The notes beneath the pieces are model-generated. The model made no database searches and was not told the origin of the DNA. It saw nothing but the letters and a program-made list of their open reading frames with translations. A DNA stretch of 32,670 nt from JAJXWB01 sp047971685 (lineage in GTDB: Bacteria; Pseudomonadota; Alphaproteobacteria; Rhizobiales; Beijerinckiaceae): positions 1 to 32,670 of the forward strand of contig JBKDZW010000046.1 in assembly GCA_047971685.1 (NCBI GenBank), given 5' to 3'. Position 1 is the first letter of the stretch. Every line of letters starts with the position of its first letter. Of this stretch, positions 14,832 to 23,986 are shown piece after piece. The position numbers and the translations under genes are program-made.

Positions 14832-16013
14832 ATGACCGAACCTCTTGCCGGCATTCGCGTACTCGAACTCGCCCGCATACTCGCCGGCCCCTGGGCCGGG
14901 CAATTGCTTGCCGATCTCGGCGCCGATGTCGTGAAAGTGGAGCGCGCGCGCGAAGGCGACGATACGCGGCAATGGGGACCGCCCTTCGTCGAGAGCGAAG
15001 ACGGCGAAAAGCTGGGAGCCGCCTATTTCTACGGCTGCAACCGCGGCAAGCGCTGCATCGAGGCCGATTTCGACAGCGAGGAGGGACGCGCGCTGGTGCG
15101 CCGTCTGGCCGCCAACGCGGATGTCGTGATCGAGAATTTCAAGCTCGGCGGCCTCAAGAAATTCGGGCTCGACTACGAGGGTCTGAAAAAAGTGAAGCCG
15201 GACGTGATCTATTGCTCGATCACCGGATTCGGCCAGACCGGCCCCTATGCGCCGCGCGCGGGCTATGACTTTCTGTTGCAGGGCATGGGCGGCATCATGC
15301 ATGTGACGGGACAGACGGACGGCCCGCCGACCAAGGTCGGCATTTCCATCGTCGATATTTTTACCGGCATGTATGCGGCAAACGCCATTCAGGCGGCGAT
15401 CATCCGCCGCCAGAAGACGGGCGAAGGCGCCTATATCGACTGCGCGCTGATCGACAGCGTGACAGCCGTTCTCGGCTTTCAGGCGCTCAATTATTTCGTC
15501 GGCGACAAAGCCGGCAAGCGCATGGGCAACGCCCATCCCAATGTGACGCCCTACGACGTCTACAAAGTCTCGGACGGCGACATCATCATCGCCACCGCCA
15601 ACAACGGACAGTTCCGGAAACTCGTGACCGCGCTCGGCGCGCCGGAAATGGCCGACGATCCACGCTTTGCCGAAATGCCTTCGCGCGCCGTCAACCGCGC
15701 CGCTATGGACGAAAGGCTGAACGCGCTGACATCGAAGTTTTCACGCGCCGAACTCTTGCCGAAACTCGACGCCATAGGCGTGCCGGCGGGGCCTATCAAC
15801 ACTATTCCCGATGTGTTCGCAGACTCTCAGGTCATTCATCGCGGCATGCGCATCGACACGCCCAATCCCAAAGCCAAAGGCGGGACTTCGCCCGGCATTC
15901 GCTCCGCCATAATGATCGACGGCAAGCCTGCGGCCTCGCCGCGTCATGCGCCGGCGCTTGGCGAACATACGGCGGAAATTCTGGCCGACCCCGCCTGGGG
16001 CGGAGGGAAGTAG
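14832..16013 (+). CDS. Class III (CaiB/BaiF) CoA-transferase, probably succinyl-CoA:glutarate
   Basis: A 393-residue family III CoA-transferase. The start PLAGIRVLELARILAGPWAGQ and the segment LADLGADVVKVER are classic for the fold; the catalytic aspartate, which forms an anhydride with the substrate, is Asp175 in KVGISIVDIFTGMYA. Other family features are NADVVIENFKLGGLKKFGLDY, ITGFGQTGPYAPRAGYDFLLQ and GVPAGPINTIPDVF. The neighbour gcdH and family resemblance to the human SUGCT enzyme suggest it activates glutarate using succinyl-CoA, feeding GcdH; this substrate is inferred. The ATG at 14832 begins the domain directly. A palindromic repeat lies just after the stop. Confidence 0.88.
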   Translation: MTEPLAGIRVLELARILAGPWAGQLLADLGADVVKVERAREGDDTRQWGPPFVESEDGEKLGAAYFYGCNRGKRCIEADFDSEEGRALVRRLAANADVVIENFKLGGLKKFGLDYEGLKKVKPDVIYCSITGFGQTGPYAPRAGYDFLLQGMGGIMHVTGQTDGPPTKVGISIVDIFTGMYAANAIQAAIIRRQKTGEGAYIDCALIDSVTAVLGFQALNYFVGDKAGKRMGNAHPNVTPYDVYKVSDGDIIIATANNGQFRKLVTALGAPEMADDPRFAEMPSRAVNRAAMDERLNALTSKFSRAELLPKLDAIGVPAGPINTIPDVFADSQVIHRGMRIDTPNPKAKGGTSPGIRSAIMIDGKPAASPRHAPALGEHTAEILADPAWGGGK

Positions 16014-16020
16014 CCGCCGA

Positions 16021-16100
16021 CGCCATTGCGAGCGCAGCGAAGCAATCGGCCCCCGAACGCAGGGATGGATTGCTTCGCCGCTCCGCTCCTTGCAATGGCG
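16021..16100. repeat. REP-like palindromic intergenic repeat
   Basis: The left arm CGCCATTGCGAGCGCAGCGA plus AGCAATC (16021-16047) is mirrored by GATTGCTTCG ... TTGCAATGGCG (16068-16100), leaving a 20-base loop. The wording 'ATTGCGAGCG-AGCGAAGCAATC' is a pattern I recognise from dispersed intergenic palindromes in alphaproteobacteria. It fills most of the 131-base gap between the CoA-transferase and the ThDP enzyme. It may form a long imperfect RNA stem. Confidence 0.75.
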
Positions 16101-16144
16101 GATGAATTTTCTTTCGTGCGGAGAGCGGCGCTGCGAGACCATTC

Positions 16145-17824
16145 ATGAAACAGCAATCGAACCTGCGGACCGGCGGACAAATTCTTGTCGACCAACTCGC
16201 GATCCAGGGCGTCGAACATGTATTTTGCGTGCCTGGCGAATCCTATCTCGCCGTACTCGACGCGCTGCACGATTCCTCGATACAGGTGACGGTCTGCCGG
16301 CAGGAGACGGGCGCAGCGCTCGCAGCCGAAGCCACCGCGCGCCTTACGGGACGGCCAGGCGTCGCCTTCGTCACGCGGGGCCCCGGCGCAACCAACGCCG
16401 CGCACGCCATCCATATCGCAGAACACGATTCGACCCCGCTCATCCTGTTCGTCGGCCAGATCGAACGCTCCATGCGCGCGCGCGGGGCTTTTCAGGAGAT
16501 GGACTTCAAGGCCTTCTTCGGCTCGACCGCGAAATGGGTCTGCGAGATCGACGATCCCGCACGCATCCCCGAACTCGTCTCGCGCGCATTTCATGTGGCG
16601 ATGCAGGGGCGGCCCGGCCCGGTCGTGATCGCCCTGCCCGAGGACATGCTGGTGGAAACCGCGCAAGCGCTCGACGCCGTGCGCGTGGAACCCGCGCCGA
16701 CATGGCCGGGCCTGCCGCAGATGGCGGAATTGCAGAAGCTGCTCTGGGCGGCGAAGAAGCCCATCGCCATTCTCGGCGGCGCCGGCTGGAGCGCGAAAGC
16801 GGTCGAGGCCTTCGCCCGCTTTGCCGAGCGTTTCGACCTGCCGGTCGCCACCTCTTTCCGCCGCGCCATGCTCTTTCCCAACGGGCATGCAAACTACGCC
16901 GGCGAAATCGGCATTGGCCCCAATCCGAAACTGCTTGCGCGCATCAAGGACGCCGACCTCGTGCTGCTGGCAGGCGGGCGCATGGCGGAAATGCCGTCGC
17001 AGAGCTATACGCTGTTCGACATTCCCATGCCGCGCCAAAAGCTCGCGCATGTGCATGCCGACGCCAACGAGCTGGGCCGCGTCTATCACCCGGCGCTCGC
17101 CATCAACGCGACGCCGCAGGCGTTTTGCGCACAACTTGAAAGCGTGCAGCCGCCAAACGCGCTCGGCTGGGCGGGCGCGGCAAAGGCTGCGCACGACGAT
17201 TATCTCGAATGGTCCGAAGTTGCGCCCGAGATTCCCGGCGCGATGCAGTTTGGCCGGGCGCTCACGCAATTGCGCGAAAAACTGGGCGACGATTTCATCG
17301 TCACGTCAGGCGCCGGCAATTACAACACGTTCGTCGGGCGGTTTTTACGCATACCGAGTTACGGCGGGCAACTCGCCACCACATCGGGCTCCATGGGCTA
17401 TGGCATGCCGGCGGCTGTCGGAGCCAAGCGCGCCAATCCGGACAAGACCGTGATCGCCTTTGCGGGCGATGGCTGCTTTCTCATGAACGGCCAGGAATTC
17501 GCCACCGCCGTGCAATACGATCTGCCGATCATTGTCATTGTCGTCGACAACGGCATGTACGGCACGATCCGCATGCATCAGGAGCGCGAATATCCGACGC
17601 GCATCGTCGGCACGGAATTGAAGAACCCAGATTTCGCAGCTTACGCGCGCGCCTTCGGCGGGCATGGCGAGCACGTCGACAGGACCGAGGACTTCATGCC
17701 CGCTTTCGAGCGCGCCGCAGCGTCGGGAAAGCCCGCAATCCTGCACGTGAAGATCGAGCCAGACGCAATCACGCCGGCAACCACGCTGACGAAAATCCGC
17801 GAGACGGCGCTGGCCAAGGGGTGA
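16145..17824 (+). CDS. Thiamine-diphosphate-dependent enzyme, acetolactate-synthase-like
   Basis: A 559-residue protein with the three domains of the POX/IlvB family: N-terminal PYR domain (about 8-170) with the cofactor-activating Glu in CRQETGAALAAEA, a central domain (about 190-330) with ILGGAGWSAKA, and the C-terminal PP domain (about 370-540) with ThDP/Mg motif GDGCFLMNGQEFATAVQYD. Gly-rich TRGPGATNAAHAIHIAEHD also fits. It lacks the small regulatory subunit gene and differs from true IlvB proteins, so it probably acts on another 2-keto acid (benzoylformate decarboxylase, sulfoacetaldehyde or oxalyl-CoA types are possible). It follows the CoA-transferase by 131 bases on the same strand; a joint role in carboxylic-acid breakdown is only a guess. 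Confidence 0.88.
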   Translation: MKQQSNLRTGGQILVDQLAIQGVEHVFCVPGESYLAVLDALHDSSIQVTVCRQETGAALAAEATARLTGRPGVAFVTRGPGATNAAHAIHIAEHDSTPLILFVGQIERSMRARGAFQEMDFKAFFGSTAKWVCEIDDPARIPELVSRAFHVAMQGRPGPVVIALPEDMLVETAQALDAVRVEPAPTWPGLPQMAELQKLLWAAKKPIAILGGAGWSAKAVEAFARFAERFDLPVATSFRRAMLFPNGHANYAGEIGIGPNPKLLARIKDADLVLLAGGRMAEMPSQSYTLFDIPMPRQKLAHVHADANELGRVYHPALAINATPQAFCAQLESVQPPNALGWAGAAKAAHDDYLEWSEVAPEIPGAMQFGRALTQLREKLGDDFIVTSGAGNYNTFVGRFLRIPSYGGQLATTSGSMGYGMPAAVGAKRANPDKTVIAFAGDGCFLMNGQEFATAVQYDLPIIVIVVDNGMYGTIRMHQEREYPTRIVGTELKNPDFAAYARAFGGHGEHVDRTEDFMPAFERAAASGKPAILHVKIEPDAITPATTLTKIRETALAKG

Positions 17825-17842
17825 TGCAGGCTGCGTGAGCTT

Positions 17843-17860
17843 GCCTGCGCGCTCGCAGGC
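17843..17860 (+). terminator. Hairpin between convergent genes
   Basis: GCCTGCG-CGCT-CGCAGGC, a seven-base-pair stem with a four-base loop, lies in the 70-base gap between the ThDP gene and the convergent NTF2-like gene. A second small stem (CCGG-GACGA-CCGG) follows it. No T-run is present; likely a shared terminator. Confidence 0.5.
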
Positions 17861-17894
17861 CGGGACGACCGGCTCGCTTGCGGGGATGGGACGC

Positions 17895-18269
17895 CTATTT
17901 CTTTATTGTAGTCGCAAAGAGTTTCTGCGCGACTTTCCATGACCCGTCCGCCTTCACGAAGACCAGATAATCCGTGAAATAGAGCGGCGGCAATTGGCAC
18001 CTCACTTTCACGAAGGCCGTGTCGGGGCCGGACTGGTCGAAGTGCAGGATCGCGTCGTCGCGGGCGGACCCCTTGGATTTGGCGCTTTCGCGCTTGCGCA
18101 CGTTGTCCAGCCATTGGTCGCGCGTCCATACGACGAGCTTGCCCTCCTGCGCGAAGGTCAGTTCGCTGGTGGAATGAAAAACGGACGCCAGCTTGTCTGC
18201 GTCGCCCTCATAGAGACCGTCGAAATAGGCCTGCACGGCCTGTTCGATCGCCGCCTTGTCGTTCGCCAT
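17895..18269 (-). CDS. NTF2-like / lumazine-binding-like protein
   Basis: A 124-residue cytoplasmic protein with the cone-shaped NTF2/SnoaL-like fold pattern: the N-terminal helix DKAAIEQAVQAYFDGLYEGDADKLASVFH, the strand pair SELTFAQEGKLVVWTRDQWLDNV, and the C-terminal strands AFVKVRCQLPPLYFTDYLVFVKADGSWKVAQKLFAT. This is the arrangement of the putative lumazine-binding (DUF4440-like) group, whose members bind small ligands or act as isomerases; no reaction can be assigned. The ATG at 18269 is preceded by a strong AAGGAGG five to six bases upstream, better than the earlier in-frame ATG at 18287. It follows tal by 54 bases on the same strand and may be cotranscribed. Confidence 0.8.
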   Translation of the reverse strand: MANDKAAIEQAVQAYFDGLYEGDADKLASVFHSTSELTFAQEGKLVVWTRDQWLDNVRKRESAKSKGSARDDAILHFDQSGPDTAFVKVRCQLPPLYFTDYLVFVKADGSWKVAQKLFATTIKK

Positions 18270-18323
18270 TTCTTCCTCCTTTTGCATCCGGCTCCTCAGC
18301 GTGAGCGCGCAGGCGTCGTCGCG

Positions 18324-19277
18324 CTATGCCGCCGCCTCCAGCTTCTTCGACACCATTTCACGCAAGGCCAGCAGATCCTTGGCGAAGAGGCGAATGCCGT
18401 CGGAGAGCTTTTCCGTCGCCATTCTGTCTTCGTTCATCAGCCAGCGGAAAGTCTTCTGGTCGAGGTCCATCCTCGCCGGCGCGTCCGCGGACTTCTGCAC
18501 TGTCAGCCTGCGCTCGAGCTTGCCGTTGTCTTTCGACAATTCCTCCAGCAATTGCGGCGAAATCGTCAGGCGGTCGCAACCGGCCAGCGCCTCGATCTCG
18601 TCCGTATTGCGAAAGGACGCGCCCATGACGACGGTCTTCAGGTCGTGGCTCTTGTAATAGGAATAGATCTGGCGCACCGAGGCGACGCCGGGATCGGTCT
18701 CGCTCGTATAATCCTTGCCCGTTGCGGCCTTGTACCAGTCGAGAATGCGGCCCACGAAGGGCGAGATGAGGAAGGCGCCGGCGTCGGCTGCGGCGGCTGC
18801 CTGCGCGAGCGAGAACAGAAGCGTCATGTTGCAGTCGATGCCATCGGCCTGCAAAATTTGCGCAGCTTCTATCCCCTCCCAGGTCGAGGCGAGCTTGATG
18901 AGAATGCGCTCGCGCCCGACGCCGCGCTTCTCGTAATCGGCGATCAGCGCCCGCGCCTTGGCGACCATGGCGTCGCGATCGAAGGAGAGGTCGGCGTCGA
19001 CTTCCGTCGAGACGCGGCCGGGTACGATCCTGGTCAGTTCCGTTCCGAAATTGACCGCCAGACGATCGGTGACGCGGCTCGATACGCCATTATGGCTCAG
19101 GCCCCAGACAATCGCCTCGTCCACGAGATGCTTGTATTGCGGCATGTTCGCCGCCTTGAGGATCAGCGTGGGGTTGGTGGTGCAATCGGTTGCGCCATAT
19201 TGCTTGATCGACTCCATGTCGCCGGTGTCGGCGACAACGGTCGTCATGGTCTTGAGCTGTTCCAGCTTGGATGTCAT
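18324..19277 (-). CDS. tal: Transaldolase
   Basis: A 317-residue enzyme of the non-oxidative pentose phosphate pathway that moves a dihydroxyacetone unit from sedoheptulose 7-phosphate to glyceraldehyde 3-phosphate. Classic TalA/TalB motifs: TTVVADTGDMESIKQYGATDCTTNPTLIL in pieces, catalytic Asp17 (VADTGD), Schiff-base Lys128 in ILIKLASTWEGI, and ISPFVGRILDWYK, which is diagnostic for this class. Length equals that of E. coli TalB. The ATG at 19277 begins the family homology. It lies 33 bases after the LysR gene on the same strand, so both may share a transcript, and the NTF2-like gene follows. Confidence 0.96.
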   Translation of the reverse strand: MTSKLEQLKTMTTVVADTGDMESIKQYGATDCTTNPTLILKAANMPQYKHLVDEAIVWGLSHNGVSSRVTDRLAVNFGTELTRIVPGRVSTEVDADLSFDRDAMVAKARALIADYEKRGVGRERILIKLASTWEGIEAAQILQADGIDCNMTLLFSLAQAAAAADAGAFLISPFVGRILDWYKAATGKDYTSETDPGVASVRQIYSYYKSHDLKTVVMGASFRNTDEIEALAGCDRLTISPQLLEELSKDNGKLERRLTVQKSADAPARMDLDQKTFRWLMNEDRMATEKLSDGIRLFAKDLLALREMVSKKLEAAA

Positions 19278-19310
19278 TCGCTGCTCCCTGCGGCCTTCGG
19301 GCCGAGTATA

Positions 19311-20192
19311 TCAGATGAATTGACGGGCGAGACCATGCGTCAATTCGCTCATGAAATCGTGAACCAGTCTTACGCGGGCAAGGTCGCGCACGTCGTCGTG
19401 GGTCACGATCCAGTAGGCGCGGGTCACCCGCCTGTCCGGCAGAATGCGCACGAGTTCGGGATAGTCGCGAACGGCGTAATCGTGCAGCACGCCGATGCCG
19501 GCGCCTGCCCGCACCGCCTCGATCTGGCCGAGCATGCCGGCGCACTCGAAGCGCGGGTTCTGGGCGAGACCGAATTCGCCGAGATAATCGAGCGCCGGCG
19601 AAAACAACAGGTCGGACACATAGCACACCACGCGAACGCCGGCGTGATCGCCCGCAGCAAGCGCCGGGCGGGCCGCAAGGAAATCGCGCGAGGCATAGAG
19701 GCTCAGACCGTAGTCCGTCAGCTTCTTGACCGTCAGGCGGCCCTCGACCGGGCGCTCGATAGTGACGGCGATGTCGGCCTCGCGCTTGGCGAGCGAAAAC
19801 GCGCGAGGAAGCGGAACGAGCTGCACGTTGAGGCCGGGATGCTCGTCCATCAGCGCGCTGAAATGGCGGGCGAGCACAAAAGTGCCGAAACCATCGGGAG
19901 CGCCGACGCGCACATTGCCCGATACGGCGACATCGGCGCCGGAAATCGCCGCCTGCGCGCGCAATATCTCGGTCTCGATCCTTTCCGCGCTCGCCAGAAA
20001 GGTCTCGCCGGTCGCCGTCAGAATGCAGCCATTGGTGCGCCGCTCGATCAGCTTCACGCCAAGCGCGCCTTCCAGATTGGCGATGCGGCGGCTGACGGTT
20101 GCATGGTCGAGCCCAAGTTTTCGCGCAGCGCCGAGCATCTGCCCGGTGCGGGCGACGGCAAGGAAAATGCGGGCGTTGTCCCAGTCGAGCAT
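19311..20192 (-). CDS. LysR-family transcriptional regulator
   Basis: A 293-residue DNA-binding regulator. The winged helix-turn-helix covers residues about 1-60 (DNARIFLAVARTGQMLGAARKLG, then HATVSRRIANLEGALGVKL), and the remaining 230 residues form the two-lobed LysR effector-binding domain (GNVRVGAPDGFGTFVLARHF start). It is closest in style to the group that reads DHATVSRRI, often beside aldehyde dehydrogenase genes. It is divergent from mmsA across a 203-base gap that contains a T-N11-A dyad, suggesting it controls mmsA and perhaps itself plus tal. The ligand is not known; an intermediate of valine or inositol breakdown would be a guess. Confidence 0.93.
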   Translation of the reverse strand: MLDWDNARIFLAVARTGQMLGAARKLGLDHATVSRRIANLEGALGVKLIERRTNGCILTATGETFLASAERIETEILRAQAAISGADVAVSGNVRVGAPDGFGTFVLARHFSALMDEHPGLNVQLVPLPRAFSLAKREADIAVTIERPVEGRLTVKKLTDYGLSLYASRDFLAARPALAAGDHAGVRVVCYVSDLLFSPALDYLGEFGLAQNPRFECAGMLGQIEAVRAGAGIGVLHDYAVRDYPELVRILPDRRVTRAYWIVTHDDVRDLARVRLVHDFMSELTHGLARQFI

Positions 20193-20220
20193 GGCGAGAA
20201 TTTGCAGCCATTACGAATAT

Positions 20221-20237
20221 GCGCACAACGGTTGCGC
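20221..20237. promoter_or_regulatory. Second dyad in the LysR-mmsA divergent region
   Basis: GCGCA-CAACGGT-TGCGC lies about 30 bases upstream of the LysR start codon. It could be the activation or autoregulation half of the LysR operator, nine bases from the better T-N11-A site. Weak evidence by itself. Confidence 0.35.
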
Positions 20238-20245
20238 GATATAGA

Positions 20246-20266
20246 CGATTGATATGCGAAAAATCG
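20246..20266. promoter_or_regulatory. LysR-type operator (T-N11-A dyad)
   Basis: CGATT-N11-AATCG is a perfect five-base dyad with the T-N11-A geometry of LysR binding sites. It sits midway between the divergent LysR gene (start 20192) and mmsA (start 20396). This placement fits control of both genes by the adjacent LysR protein. Confidence 0.6.
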
Positions 20267-20295
20267 TAAGCGATAAAGAGCGCTCGGAATTGACG

Positions 20296-20325
20296 GACCT
20301 TCTTTCCAAAGACCTTCTTTCCAGA
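20296..20325 (+). repeat. 15-base tandem repeat in the mmsA leader
   Basis: GACCTTCTTTCCA occurs at 20296-20308 and again at 20311-20323, a 15-base period. It lies 70-100 bases before mmsA and probably in its leader. Slippage duplication or a repeated protein-binding site are possible. Confidence 0.6.
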
Positions 20326-20395
20326 GGAGAATCCGCCAGACAGGGCGCCCCGGCATGAGGGCGCGCATGCAACGAACCATTTCGAGGAGAAAACG

Positions 20396-21895
<1,500 letters not shown>

Positions 21896-21910
21896 CCGAC
21901 CTGCCCGAAC

Positions 21911-21937
21911 CCCGGATCGGCCTTGCGGCCGTCCGGG
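21911..21937 (+). terminator. Nested GC hairpin downstream of mmsA
   Basis: CCCGGA and TCCGGG close an inner GGCC-TTGC-GGCC stem, giving a strong imperfect hairpin about 15 bases past the mmsA stop. Only a short T-run (CTTTTG) appears 15 bases later. Likely the end of the mmsA transcript. Confidence 0.5.
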
Positions 21938-22265
21938 ATGCCGGCTTTTGCGCATTGCGGATTTTGCGCGCATCGCGGATGGCGGGCGCCGGGCGCGGTC
22001 GCGGGCGCTGTGGATGACTTCATATGCGAAGTGGGCGATAAAAGGGGACGGGCGATAAGGGCATGCGCCTTCGCTGTCCTCCGGCAACATTCGCGAAAGG
22101 CTCGATTGAGATGGCGTGGGTCGTCGATGCGCTTGCAATGGCGCTTGCAATGGCGATTGCACTGAACCATCCGGTCTACGGCGCGGTCTGCCCGACGCCG
22201 GCGCGCTGCGTCGCAGACACGCCCGATACGCCGTTCGCCCTCCCGTTCGCCTGGCGGCGGCCTGC
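21938..22265. other. Intergenic stretch before the MFS gene
   Basis: This stretch holds no recognisable protein gene. It contains two near-repeats of GGGCGATAA-AGGG type (about 22030-22060) and a 12-base near-tandem repeat (GCGCTTGCAATG twice, then a variant) at about 22128-22163. One short plus-strand frame through the repeat is listed separately at low confidence. Confidence 0.5.
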
Positions 22266-22269
22266 GTGA
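22111..22269 (+). CDS. Possible small ORF coupled to the MFS gene
   Basis: A 52-codon frame starting MAWVVDALAMALAMAIALNH, with a hydrophobic run made by a 12-base repeat, then a Cys- and Pro-containing tail. Its TGA stop overlaps the GTG start of the MFS gene in a GTGA junction, the arrangement of translationally coupled genes. The ribosome-binding site is poor (AAGG ten bases upstream) and I recognise no family. It may be a leader ORF or a chance frame in GC-rich DNA; the latter is at least as likely. Confidence 0.2.
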   Translation: MAWVVDALAMALAMAIALNHPVYGAVCPTPARCVADTPDTPFALPFAWRRPA

Positions 22270-23450
22270 AAACCCCAACCTCCTTGCGCGTAAAACTTGT
22301 CGGGCGTATCGGCGTCGCCCAGCTCATCGGCTATGGCGGCACCTATTATCTGCCCGCGATTCTGGCCGCGCCGATCGGCCGCGACCTCGGGATTTCCGCC
22401 AACTGGCTTCTTGGCGGCCTGTCGATCGCCCTTGTCGTATCAAGCTTCATCGGGCCGGCGGTCGGGCGTTATGTCGACCAGGGCGGCGGCAAGGTCGCGC
22501 TGGCCGCCGCCAATATCGCCTTTGCCGCGGGATTGGCGCTGCTGGGGCTGGCGAACGGGCTCATGATGATGATCGCGGCCTGGCTCGTCATCGGGCTTGG
22601 CGCGGGTCTTGGCTATTACGAGACCGCCTTCGCCGCGCTCACCCGTCTCTACGGTCTCTCGGCGCGAAAACTTATTTCCGGCGTCACGCTGATTGCGGGC
22701 TTCACGTCCACCGTCGCCTGGCCGCTGATGGCATGGCTGGAAGCGCAGGTCGGCTGGCGCGGCGTCTGTTTTTTCTGGGTCGCGGCCAATCTTGCGGTCG
22801 CATTGCCGCTGAACCTGATGCTGCCGGCGCAGGCGGCCGACGCCGCAAACGAGGCGCCGCGCGGGGCTGCGGTCGCACGGCCGGAACCGCTCGAGGGCGG
22901 CGCCGAATCCCGGGCCATGACTGCAATCGCCCTGATGTTCACGGCAACGGCCATCGTCAGTTCCGGCCTTTCGGCGATCATGCCGCAGCTTTTGTCGCAG
23001 GCAGGCGTGTCGCAGACCGCCGCAATCGCCGCCTCGGCCCTCATCGGCCCGGCGCAGGTTGCGGGGCGGCTGGCGGAAATGGGCTGGCTCAGCCGCTACC
23101 ATCCGCTGATTTCGGCGCGGATCGCGACCGTGTTCCTGCCCATCGGCGCAGGCGCGTTCTTTCTGGGCGGCGGCCCCTTCGCCGTGCCCTTCACCATGCT
23201 CTACGGGCTCGGCAATGGCATTTTGACGATTGCGCGCGGCGCGCTGCCGCTCGCGATTTTCGGTCCCGCCGGCTATGGGCGGCGCATCGGCGTGCTGGCG
23301 GCGCCCTCGCGCATTGCCGCAGCGCTTGCGCCGGTCGCCGTCGGCATGCTGTTCGCCGCCTCGGCGCACACCGGCCTCGCCGTCATGGCGGCGTGCAATC
23401 TCATCGGCTTCGCCGCGCTGTTCATCATTTCGACGCGCCCGCGGGACTGA
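22266..23450 (+). CDS. Major facilitator superfamily transporter
   Basis: A 394-residue inner-membrane protein with about twelve hydrophobic segments in two halves split by a hydrophilic loop (about residues 190-220, QAADAANEAPRGAAVARPEPL). The N-half shows GYGGTYYLPAILAAPIGRDLG and the motif-A-like VGRYVDQGGGK after the second segment; RLYGLSARKLISGVTLIAGF follows. The family is clear but the substrate and direction of transport are not. An open frame continues back to 22116, but that part encodes Arg/Cys-rich nonsense; the GTG at 22266 places the first membrane segment correctly and overlaps a small upstream frame. It stands alone, with mmsA upstream ending 370 bases away. Confidence 0.85.
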   Translation: MKTPTSLRVKLVGRIGVAQLIGYGGTYYLPAILAAPIGRDLGISANWLLGGLSIALVVSSFIGPAVGRYVDQGGGKVALAAANIAFAAGLALLGLANGLMMMIAAWLVIGLGAGLGYYETAFAALTRLYGLSARKLISGVTLIAGFTSTVAWPLMAWLEAQVGWRGVCFFWVAANLAVALPLNLMLPAQAADAANEAPRGAAVARPEPLEGGAESRAMTAIALMFTATAIVSSGLSAIMPQLLSQAGVSQTAAIAASALIGPAQVAGRLAEMGWLSRYHPLISARIATVFLPIGAGAFFLGGGPFAVPFTMLYGLGNGILTIARGALPLAIFGPAGYGRRIGVLAAPSRIAAALAPVAVGMLFAASAHTGLAVMAACNLIGFAALFIISTRPRD

Positions 23451-23493
23451 GGGCGCAAGATACGCTCAGCCCCGGCGTTGCGCGTTGCTGAAA

Positions 23494-23745
23494 TCAGCGC
23501 CGCCCTGCGACCTGATGATAGATCCAGAGCACGACGACGGAGCCGACGACCGCAACGATCAGGCTGTATATGTTCAATCCCGAGACGCCGGCAGCGCCAA
23601 AAAAATTGAAAATAAAGCCGCCCACGACCGCGCCGACGACGCCGAGCGCTACGTCGGTCAGGAAGCCCTGCCCACTCTTGTTGACGATCTTCGATCCGAT
23701 GAAGCCTGCGATGAGGCCGAGGATGATCCATGCGATAACAGACAA
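23494..23745 (-). CDS. GlsB/YeaQ/YmgE family small membrane protein
   Basis: An 83-residue membrane protein with three hydrophobic segments: VIAWIILGLIAGFIGSKIV, the Gly-rich FLTDVALGVVGAVVGGFIFNFFG, and IYSLIVAVVGSVVVLWIYHQV. This is the transglycosylase-associated (GlsB/YeaQ) family, linked to general stress in other bacteria; its molecular action is not known. The open frame extends upstream to 23877, but the homology starts at a TTG at 23745 with GGAG eight bases before it, and the resulting length (83) matches the family's usual 80-85. It is convergent with the MFS gene and divergent from the YidB-like gene. Confidence 0.88.
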   Translation of the reverse strand: MSVIAWIILGLIAGFIGSKIVNKSGQGFLTDVALGVVGAVVGGFIFNFFGAAGVSGLNIYSLIVAVVGSVVVLWIYHQVAGRR

Positions 23746-23865
23746 GCGTTTTCTCCACTCCCAGCCGATGCACGGGCGCTCCGGCGCATGCGGAATGTCG
23801 TGACAGATTTTCCAAAAACGCAAGTGGCTAAAGACTTTGCGCCCCGGCCTTGTATTGGCCATGCT

Positions 23866-23885
23866 CCCGCACGACATTGTGCGGG
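23866..23885. repeat. Hairpin in the divergent gap between glsB-like and yidB-like genes
   Basis: CCCGCAC-GACATT-GTGCGGG is a perfect seven-base-pair dyad in the middle of the 241-base gap between two divergent genes. It may be an operator; no matching half-sites were seen nearby. Confidence 0.4.
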
Positions 23886-23986
23886 CGGCGCCGGCCGGGC
23901 CGCATATTCATTCGTCCGGTCACGGATTTTTCGCGCAGCAAGCCCAAGAGGGAGCGTTGAGGGCGCGACGAAGCAGGGAGAGCAAA

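Noticed and set aside
17994..20252. A 752-codon plus-strand frame opposite tal and the LysR gene
   Set aside because: Both minus-strand genes have complete family motifs, while this frame has none; it is a codon-bias shadow.
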